This document shows positions 58,325-64,000 of a stretch of DNA of 64,000 nt, piece after piece (position 1 is the first letter of the stretch; each line of letters begins with the position of its first letter). Origin of the DNA: Paenibacillus sp. FSL H8-0537 (GTDB lineage Bacteria; Bacillota; Bacilli; Paenibacillales; Paenibacillaceae). The position numbers and the translations under genes were made by a program. The notes under the pieces are model-generated. The model made no database searches. It was given only the letters and a program-made list of their open reading frames with translations, and was not told the DNA's origin. The stretch spans positions 6,734,501-6,798,500 of the forward strand of contig NZ_CP150290.1 of NCBI RefSeq assembly GCF_038051995.1, given 5' to 3'.

Positions 58325-59416
58325 CTATCTAGCCGCGCTTTCTTGCGGCACTTGATCCTTGGATGCCTTGATCTGCTTGCTGCGAAGCTGTCCACAGGCC
58401 GCATCAATATCCGTACCATGCTCCAGTCGAACGCTGCAGCTAAGGCCATTTTTCTTAATCGTATCATAGAACGCCCGGATCGACTCCGGCTCGCTGCGCT
58501 GATACTGGCTATGCTCATCGACCGGATTATAAGGAATGAGGTTCACATTTACGAGTGACCCTCTATCCGCTACAAGCTCGACCAGCTCAAGCGCATGCTC
58601 CACCTGATCATTCATATCCTTGAGCAAAATATATTCGAGCGTAATTCTCCGCTTCGTCTTGGCCAAATAATAATCAATGGCTTCCATCAGCTTCTCAATC
58701 GGCAATGCGCGATTGATCTTCATAATACGCGTGCGCAGCTCATTATTCGGCGCATGCAGCGAAATCGCCAGATTGACGCCAAGATCGTTGTCGGCGAAAT
58801 CCATAATCTTTTTGGTCAAGCCGCTTGTCGAAACGGTAATATGCCGCGGGCCAATCGCCAGCCCCTTTTGATCCTTGATGACCTGCAGAAAATCGACCAG
58901 ATTCGTATAGTTGTCGAACGGTTCGCCAATGCCCATAACGACCAGATGGCTGACGCGGTCGCCCTGCTGCTCCTTATCCAGATACAGCTGCGCCTTCATC
59001 ACCTGCTCAACGATTTCGCCGCTTGTCAGGTCGCGACTCTTCGCCAGCAGCCCGCTCGCACAGAAGCTGCAGCCGATGTTGCAGCCTACCTGCGTCGTCA
59101 CACAGACGGACAAGCCGAACTTATGCCGCATCAGCACCGTCTCGATCAGATTGCCGTCGCTGAGCTTGAACAGGAATTTGCGCGTTCCATCCGCCGACTC
59201 CTGAAGCGTATGCTCTGCCAGCGTCTGGATGGCAAAATGCTCTGCCAGCAACTTCAAGCATTCCGGATTGACGTCCGTCATTTCCTCAAAGGACGTGACC
59301 CGTTTCCGGTACAAATACTCCCACACCTGAGTCGTGCGGAATTTCTTATGTCCATACTCCAGCAGCCAAGCGGTTAGCTGCTCGAAGGTTAATCCATAAA
59401 TGGATGGTTTCATCAT
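58325..59416 (-). CDS. rlmN: 23S rRNA/tRNA adenine-C2 methyltransferase RlmN
   Basis: A 363-residue radical SAM enzyme that methylates C2 of A2503 in 23S rRNA and A37 in some tRNAs. The iron-sulfur cluster cysteines are C112, C116 and C119 (CNIGCSFCA), and the methyl-carrying Cys near 341 lies in [14 protein letters not shown]-binding GIGEP is also present. The unusual GLSVCVTTQ upstream segment is normal for the family. ATG at 59416 follows GAGGAA by 5 nt, with an extra ATG next to it. Confidence 0.95.
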   Translation of the reverse strand: MMKPSIYGLTFEQLTAWLLEYGHKKFRTTQVWEYLYRKRVTSFEEMTDVNPECLKLLAEHFAIQTLAEHTLQESADGTRKFLFKLSDGNLIETVLMRHKFGLSVCVTTQVGCNIGCSFCASGLLAKSRDLTSGEIVEQVMKAQLYLDKEQQGDRVSHLVVMGIGEPFDNYTNLVDFLQVIKDQKGLAIGPRHITVSTSGLTKKIMDFADNDLGVNLAISLHAPNNELRTRIMKINRALPIEKLMEAIDYYLAKTKRRITLEYILLKDMNDQVEHALELVELVADRGSLVNVNLIPYNPVDEHSQYQRSEPESIRAFYDTIKKNGLSCSVRLEHGTDIDAACGQLRSKQIKASKDQVPQESAAR

Positions 59417-59540
59417 GATTGTTCCTCTTTCCACTGCATTGAACGACCGATCCGTTCTTCTTTAACATTATTGTCCCAAAAATACTACCCGAACACAAGG
59501 GGCGTGGAGAAAATGGCTGTGCGGCGGACATAGGAAAAGA

Positions 59541-59580
59541 TTACTTTTTGGCAATATGGGTACTTTAAAGTGCGTACTGT
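59541..59580 (+). promoter_or_regulatory. candidate HxlR-type operator upstream of the aldo-keto reductase
   Basis: TTACTTTTTGGC, then GGTACTTTAAAGTGCGTACTG: a direct TACTTT repeat and a GTAC...GTAC palindrome. The layout resembles sites bound by redox-sensing HxlR/YodB-type regulators in Bacilli. It lies about 110 nt before the reductase start. No such regulator gene lies next to it. Confidence 0.35.
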
Positions 59581-59690
59581 TCTTTCCGCATGCAAGGGTG
59601 CATAATTACAGTTGTCAGTGAGCAATGAGTTAAATGCTGCAAATTATATTGCGGCTCAATTATACTTTTTTTCAGGAGGAGAGTTCATTT

Positions 59691-60536
59691 ATGACAGCAC
59701 AACATTTGCAGGATACGGTCACGCTTCATAACGGCGTCAAAATGCCTTGGTTCGGACTTGGCGTATTTAAAGTAGAGGATGGCGAGGAAGTCGTCAGCTC
59801 GGTTAAAGCAGCGATTAAAAATGGCTACCGCAGCATTGATACCGCAGCTGTATATCAGAATGAGGAAGGCGTGGGTCAAGCAATCAAAGAAGCGATGGAA
59901 CAGTACGGGGTCGCCCGTGAAGATCTGTTCGTCACCTCCAAAGTGTGGAATTCCGATCTCGGCTATGAGACGGCGATTGCCGCATATGAGACTAGCCTAG
60001 CAAAGCTTGGACTAGCGTATTTGGACCTTTATTTAATCCACTGGCCTAAGGCTGGCAAATATAAAGAAGCTTGGCGTGCACTGGAAACGTTGTATAAAGA
60101 AGGCCGCGTGAAAGCAATCGGCGTCAGCAACTTCCAGATTCATCATCTGGAGGATGTCCTGAAGGATGCGGAAATCAAGCCTATGGTCAATCAGATTGAG
60201 CTTCACCCCCGCCTTACGCAGCAAGAAATTAGAAGCTTCGCTAGCGGGCATGGTATTGTTATTGAAGCTTGGTCACCGCTCATGCAGGGAAAATTGCTCG
60301 ATGAGCCCATTTTGAAAGCCATTGCCGACAAGCATGGAAAATCGACGGCTCAAGTGATTTTGCGTTGGGATTTGCAAAATGGCATCATCACTATCCCTAA
60401 ATCGATTAAAGAAAATCGGATTATCGAAAATGCCGCCATCTTCGACTTCGAGCTTTCCGCAGAAGAAATCGCACAAATCGACGGCTTGAATCAAAATGTG
60501 CGCGTCGGTCCAGATCCGGACAACTTTGATTTCTAA
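59691..60536 (+). CDS. aldo/keto reductase (glyoxal reductase-like)
   Basis: A 281-residue NADPH-dependent reductase of the AKR superfamily, close in pattern to YvgN/YtbE. It has catalytic Asp and Tyr in SIDTAAVYQNE, Lys in VTSKVWN, His in LIHWPK, and the C-terminal cofactor block IPKSIKENRI. It would detoxify methylglyoxal or other aldehydes. ATG at 59691 follows AGGAGGAG by about 8 nt; an earlier in-frame ATG has no SD. A possible redox operator lies upstream. Confidence 0.92.
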   Translation: MTAQHLQDTVTLHNGVKMPWFGLGVFKVEDGEEVVSSVKAAIKNGYRSIDTAAVYQNEEGVGQAIKEAMEQYGVAREDLFVTSKVWNSDLGYETAIAAYETSLAKLGLAYLDLYLIHWPKAGKYKEAWRALETLYKEGRVKAIGVSNFQIHHLEDVLKDAEIKPMVNQIELHPRLTQQEIRSFASGHGIVIEAWSPLMQGKLLDEPILKAIADKHGKSTAQVILRWDLQNGIITIPKSIKENRIIENAAIFDFELSAEEIAQIDGLNQNVRVGPDPDNFDF

Positions 60537-60686
60537 ATCGATATCTAGCACAAGTCATCAAAACAATGTTATGGATGCTTTTAACGCAGCTTTCTTTACA
60601 AATAAAATATTGATTGCTTACCTTAACGAGGTTACATCTACCGTTAAAGCACATCCTACAGCTATTCAAATAAAGACTCCCATTGG

Positions 60687-60722
60687 AAAAGATGATGCCC
60701 TAAAAAACATCATCTTTTCTTC
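60687..60722 (+). terminator. terminator after the aldo-keto reductase
   Basis: AAAAGATGATG pairs with CATCATCTTTT, followed by CTTC and T-rich sequence, 150 nt past the stop. The sequence between stop and stem codes nothing clear. Confidence 0.75.
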
Positions 60723-60739
60723 ATTATTATTCTTAAATA

Positions 60740-61177
60740 TTACCAGCAATTTTCTATTACTTCAGTTCCGTTATCCGTGATGATTACTTCCGAAAATCCT
60801 GTTAATGATTCAGTATAAGAGCATATTCCTTTTTTAAAAACAGCTCCTTCTGAGTTAACATAACCTAAATAAACCCCTCCCTCTTTTCCCCCCAAGGATA
60901 TATTAGGTTTTATTTTCTTTTTTTCACCACTTTTTAGAACATTACTAAAAATATGCTTATTCTCCTCTTTCACACTATCGTATGTGTCTGTTCCGGTCAG
61001 CACCCCAAGCTCTAGTGAGACAACATCATAACTGGATTGATTATCAATAGTGACTGAATAACTTTGAAATTGCGAAAGGAACTCTCTATTGCTTTGTATC
61101 AAAGTAAAAATGATAGTTAACCCTATGAGTAGAAAGCCAAGAAAGGATAATAAGAATACTTTTTTGCTTTTAAACAT
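60740..61177 (-). CDS. anchored exported protein of unknown function
   Basis: A 145-residue protein with one N-terminal hydrophobic segment (about 7-28) and a beta-rich outer domain (about 40-145) with two cysteines (block GICSYTE and the C-terminal ENCW) that may form a disulfide. It is clearly AT-rich compared with the flanking reductase and cyclase genes, suggesting a foreign origin. GAGGAGGT lies 13 nt before ATG, a long spacing. No family recognised. Confidence 0.65.
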   Translation of the reverse strand: MFKSKKVFLLSFLGFLLIGLTIIFTLIQSNREFLSQFQSYSVTIDNQSSYDVVSLELGVLTGTDTYDSVKEENKHIFSNVLKSGEKKKIKPNISLGGKEGGVYLGYVNSEGAVFKKGICSYTESLTGFSEVIITDNGTEVIENCW

Positions 61178-61532
61178 AATAACTGTTCTGACCTCCTCAG
61201 ATGTAATCCTTCCTTTCTTTTCAACATGTTGAATAACACTATTTCAATCATCGATTAAACGACCATAATTCATCAAACCTTCTAATGAATATTTAAGTTG
61301 ATCCAATTATTGATTGCTCCTCCACCTCTACCTTACAGACTCTCAAAAGAAGGGGAATGTTTCAATAATTATAAAATTCCCCCTTTCATTCGCCTCTTCT
61401 TTTATGCTGTCATATTTTCACATGGAGCTTTAAATATATTTCAAATCGACAAATAGCGACGAACTGTCTAAAATGAGTTTAGATGCTTGTGCAGCATGCA
61501 GATCAGATAAATCCGGAAGGGGCAGAGGGGCC
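61178..61532. other. AT-rich intergenic region upstream of the cyclase
   Basis: About 355 nt without a convincing gene. A hairpin AGGGGAAT...ATTCCCCCT lies at 61350-61385. The promoters of the divergent 60740-61177 and cyclase genes must lie here. Confidence 0.5.
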
Positions 61533-63107
61533 TTGAGTCTATTGGAAGTAATAGTTTCATTGGGTGCTTATTTGCTCCCCATGCTTTTATTTTTCTATAT
61601 GGGTTTGGATGTCCTGTACCGCAACCCGAAGAAGATTGAGCATCAGCTCGTCAGTCTTATTATTGCTTGTTATTTTATAATGTTTATGGAGGAGTACGTT
61701 CGTTTTCTGCTTCCCATTGAATATAGCCCGGCTCTCACAGCGTTGTGGTTTTCTAACGTTGGCATCGCTATGCCTGGAATTGGCGTACATTTTATCTCCA
61801 AATTTTCCGGCATGGACAAGCGGCTTCCGCGCTTTGTCTACCCGTATATTTTCTACTTACCGCTGCTGATTATTCCCTTCAATATTTTTAGTAATCAAAA
61901 ATACATCTCCTCGCAAGAGTTCGTTCAAGTCGGCATTTGGAAATACCCCGTTTACAATTTCCCTTATTTCGCCGCCATGACGGGCAGCATTCTGATTGCC
62001 ATTGTGTATCTTGTGTTTCTATTGCTTGGACAAGCTCGGGTTAGAGCCACTCAGGATCGCGAACGGGAGCCTATTTATCGGCTTATGATTGCAGGCACCA
62101 TTATAACGATGCTTTGGGTTGTTTTTTTTGGCTATTTTCAATTCAAAAATACGCTGCCTCCTTATTCATATTTATACGGCGGTCTCGTCTGGTGCTTTAT
62201 GCTGCGGCTCGCTATGCAAAGATTTGAGTTTCTCAACTCCAATAAACAGCGATATGAGCGACTGTTTAATTTGAACCCAGCCGCTATTCTGCTCGTTGAG
62301 AGCTCCGGCACTATTAAAGAAGCCAATCCAAGTGCGAAGCAGATGTTTGATCATTTACAGCTGGAGCATGCTGGACTCGACGCATTAGCCAGTACCGAGC
62401 TGAAAAAACGCCTCCGAAACCAATTGGAAATTAAAGAGCTGGAGACTAAAATTCATAAGGGAGAAAGAGAACTCACGGTGCTAATTGATGGGGACTATGT
62501 GACTGTGGATAATGAACCGCATGTCATTCTTATTTTCCGCAATATTACGCTCATCAAGGAGCATCAGGAACAGATTGCCTTTCTCGCCTACCATGACGCA
62601 CTGACCGAATTGCCGAACCGCCGCTTCTTCTACGAAAGGCTGGCGGCAGCCATTGCGGAAGCCGAGCGGAAGCAGCAACAGCTGGCTGTTGTACTGATTG
62701 ACCTGGATGAATTTAAAGAAACGAATGACCGCTTCGGGCATGATGCAGGCGATGCTCTACTGCAGCACACCGCAGGACTCATTAAAGAAAGCGTCGGCGG
62801 TCAAGGTATGGCAGCAAGGCTGGGCGGCGACGAATTTGTCCTATTCATCAGCCCGCTCCCTGCTGCCGATTGCGTTTACGAGATTATTCCTGAGATTGAG
62901 GAACGCTTCGCGAGCCGTTCACTGCGCTACGGCAATGAGCAGCTGTTCGCCAAGCTTAGTATGGGGATCAGCCTGTATCCGCGAGACGGACTGGACGGGG
63001 ATTCCTTGCTGAACCGTGCAGATAAAGCGATGTATAAGCTTAAGCGTGAGCGCAAGCTGCGGAAGCACAATGTTGAACAGCTCCCGCAGTCGCAGTCCAT
63101 CCTGTAA
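61533..63107 (+). CDS. membrane-bound PAS-GGDEF diguanylate cyclase
   Basis: A protein of about 524 residues with an N-terminal block of six to seven membrane spans (about 5-230), a PAS domain (about 240-345) and a GGDEF domain (about 355-515). The active motif RLGGDEF is intact, as are the DALTELPNRRFF and DLDEFKETND blocks, so it should make cyclic di-GMP in response to a membrane or PAS signal. No EAL domain and no complete I-site RxxD are evident. The start is uncertain: TTG at 61533 behind GGAAGGGG is preferred, TTG at 61542 is similar, and ATG at 61473 has no SD. It converges on the DinB gene with 3 nt between stops. Confidence 0.9.
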   Translation: MSLLEVIVSLGAYLLPMLLFFYMGLDVLYRNPKKIEHQLVSLIIACYFIMFMEEYVRFLLPIEYSPALTALWFSNVGIAMPGIGVHFISKFSGMDKRLPRFVYPYIFYLPLLIIPFNIFSNQKYISSQEFVQVGIWKYPVYNFPYFAAMTGSILIAIVYLVFLLLGQARVRATQDREREPIYRLMIAGTIITMLWVVFFGYFQFKNTLPPYSYLYGGLVWCFMLRLAMQRFEFLNSNKQRYERLFNLNPAAILLVESSGTIKEANPSAKQMFDHLQLEHAGLDALASTELKKRLRNQLEIKELETKIHKGERELTVLIDGDYVTVDNEPHVILIFRNITLIKEHQEQIAFLAYHDALTELPNRRFFYERLAAAIAEAERKQQQLAVVLIDLDEFKETNDRFGHDAGDALLQHTAGLIKESVGGQGMAARLGGDEFVLFISPLPAADCVYEIIPEIEERFASRSLRYGNEQLFAKLSMGISLYPRDGLDGDSLLNRADKAMYKLKRERKLRKHNVEQLPQSQSIL

Positions 63108-63110
63108 CAG

Positions 63111-63662
63111 TTACATCGAAGCTGCAAAAGGCTTCAAACGCTCCAACTGACGAAGATGATGACGGAAATGCATTTCGATGAGCAAAAACCATTCCTTGGC
63201 GTTCATTTCACCTAAACCCGGATGTGGAATTGTACGATGCTCCGGCGCCCCCGCAAGCGCTGGCTCCAGTTCCTTCATCCGGCGCAGTACCTCGCTCATT
63301 CCTTGTACCAGCTCATCTTTGCTTTTCGGCTGGCTAGGCGTGTACTCAGGGGAGGGCTCCACCTGTACACGCATTGGCGGCAGACTGCCCGCTGCAAAAA
63401 TGGCATTTTTCCTCGCATTCATTTCGCTTGTTGAATCGCTTAGGCTAACGGGTGCTTGCGATTCATCGCTCAAGCATTGCTTAGCGAAATTTAGCTGCAT
63501 GTATAGCGCACTGTTGATCAGATGGACATATACCTGACCGATCGACCATTCATCCTCGGCTGGCTTCTGCTGCAGCTGCTCAAGCGTGAACAAGTCCAGC
63601 TCCCGTTCATATTGCTCCTTCAATGGTTTAAATTGCTTCAAAGATTGTAACGTATTTATCAA
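63111..63662 (-). CDS. DinB-superfamily protein
   Basis: A four-helix-bundle protein of about 183 residues with probable metal-binding His in VYVHLINSA and the C-terminal EMHFRHHLRQ pair. DinB-like enzymes include bacillithiol transferases and metal-dependent hydrolases; the exact activity is open. TTG at 63662 is favoured because AAGGGG lies 9 nt upstream; an ATG at 63695 has none. Confidence 0.82.
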   Translation of the reverse strand: MINTLQSLKQFKPLKEQYERELDLFTLEQLQQKPAEDEWSIGQVYVHLINSALYMQLNFAKQCLSDESQAPVSLSDSTSEMNARKNAIFAAGSLPPMRVQVEPSPEYTPSQPKSKDELVQGMSEVLRRMKELEPALAGAPEHRTIPHPGLGEMNAKEWFLLIEMHFRHHLRQLERLKPFAASM

Positions 63663-63701
63663 TTTACACAGCCCCTTTAGATAAGATAGGACCATTATAA
63701 G

Positions 63702-63735
63702 AAAAAGCTACTGACAGCTGCATGTCAGTAGCTTT
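63702..63735 (-). terminator. terminator containing the WYL gene stop codon
   Basis: AAAGCTACTGACA pairs perfectly with TGTCAGTAGCTTT (13 bp) and the minus strand then shows TTTTTC. The TGA of the WYL gene lies inside the stem. Confidence 0.85.
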
Positions 63736-64000
63736 CCAATATTTTAGCGGCCTCCGCCCGAATTTGCTGGCGCAGCGATTCTGGCTCCAGCACAAGGACG
63801 CCAGAACCCCAGCCGAGTATCCAGTGCAACAGCTCCTCCTGCACACGAACAAGAAAATTCACGTACAGGCCGTCCTCTGTTTCCTCCAATGATTCCATAT
63901 AAAAGTTATTTTGCTCCTTCACTTTATCCGCGATAGAAGGATTCACCCAAATGCGTACGGACAGCTTGCGGTCATTTTCGGGCGCATAAGCATGCAGATC
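63725..64000 (-). CDS. WYL-domain transcriptional regulator, C-terminal part (cut by window edge)
   Basis: Only the last 91 codons are in the window, reading in frame to the right edge. They form the C-terminal WCX-type region of a WYL regulator (blocks LSVRIWVNPSIADKV, HWILGWGSGVLVLEPESLRQQI), similar in plan to the complete one at 15229-16161. The helix-turn-helix and start lie beyond 64000. The stop codon is embedded in its terminator. Confidence 0.8.
   Translation of the reverse strand, partial: DLHAYAPENDRKLSVRIWVNPSIADKVKEQNNFYMESLEETEDGLYVNFLVRVQEELLHWILGWGSGVLVLEPESLRQQIRAEAAKILESY

Noticed and set aside
60537..60740. Possible coding remnant after the aldo-keto reductase (block VMDAFNAAFFTNKILIAYL)
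   Set aside because: Short, no SD, and runs into the terminator at 60687-60722; not supportable as a gene fragment.
1..64000. Search by eye for CRISPR arrays, tRNA/rRNA genes, intact insertion sequences, prophage and restriction-modification genes
   Set aside because: No regular spacer array, cloverleaf-like segment, transposase, integrase or methylase was recognised.

Overview
The window reads as chromosomal DNA of a Paenibacillus-type Bacillota. The evidence is its gene families: YesM/YesN-type two-component regulators beside carbohydrate ABC transporters, S-layer-homology (SLH) surface proteins, a copper-amine-oxidase-like cell-wall domain joined to a YngK-type glycosidase, class 1B SpeD, and many chemoreceptors. 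Purine-rich Shine-Dalgarno (SD) sites and frequent GTG/TTG starts agree with this. Base composition is mostly moderate, with AT-rich islands around 1-1000, 25.4-26.9 kb, 36.2-37.7 kb and 60.7-61.5 kb. I saw no rRNA, tRNA, CRISPR array, intact insertion sequence or prophage.

Layout. 0.1-12.2 kb: two tiny membrane proteins, an orphan PAS histidine kinase, a dCache chemoreceptor, then a sugar-uptake island. In that island a YesM-like kinase, a YesN-like regulator and a lipoprotein binding protein run leftward, and two permeases run rightward from a shared control region with two inverted repeats. 12.3-25.3 kb: a TPR/WD40 protein, a GyrI-like protein with a WYL regulator, an SDR oxidoreductase, an ankyrin protein, a GH3 beta-glucosidase with an unusual N-terminal domain, a second chemoreceptor, an acetate-type transporter and small membrane proteins. 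25.5-36.2 kb: a BspA-LRR/SLH surface protein, VOC and Lrp proteins, an Ohr/monooxygenase pair, a DUF1361 membrane protein apparently starting at CTG, a two-piece sigma-factor-like pair, XRE/DUF3169 beside a broken CPBP protease, an ankyrin protein and an MgtC-family protein. 36.2-40.1 kb: an AT-rich pair, a secreted protein with a hydrophobic C-terminal hairpin and a three-helix membrane protein (candidate toxin and immunity), then DUF1284, GNAT and epimerase genes.

40.2-44.3 kb is best explained as a heme-stress module: HssR and HssS followed by HrtB and HrtA, with a direct repeat resembling the HssR box upstream of hrtB. 44.5-48.4 kb holds an LRR/Imm26-like protein, an RsgA-type GTPase and, upstream of it, an unannotated short transcription unit with a consensus promoter, a strong SD, a 19-codon ORF and a strong terminator. 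49-53.7 kb encodes wall or envelope proteins. 54.1-57.0 kb is a three-gene operon of speD, a nitrilase-family amidohydrolase and a GNAT-nitrilase fusion whose catalytic Cys is replaced by Ser. 57.3-64 kb carries greA, rlmN, an aldo-keto reductase, a diguanylate cyclase, a DinB protein and a WYL regulator cut by the window edge.

Two dispersed intergenic repeat families recur. One (about seven or eight copies or fragments) has a GC-rich hairpin module followed by a TATAAG inverted-repeat module. The other is a 50-60 nt periodic array built on GCGGAC/GTCCGC half-sites. The best candidates for something undescribed are the short-ORF transcript near 47.7 kb, the secreted-protein/three-helix pair near 36-37 kb, and the SpeD operon with its apparent pseudo-nitrilase.
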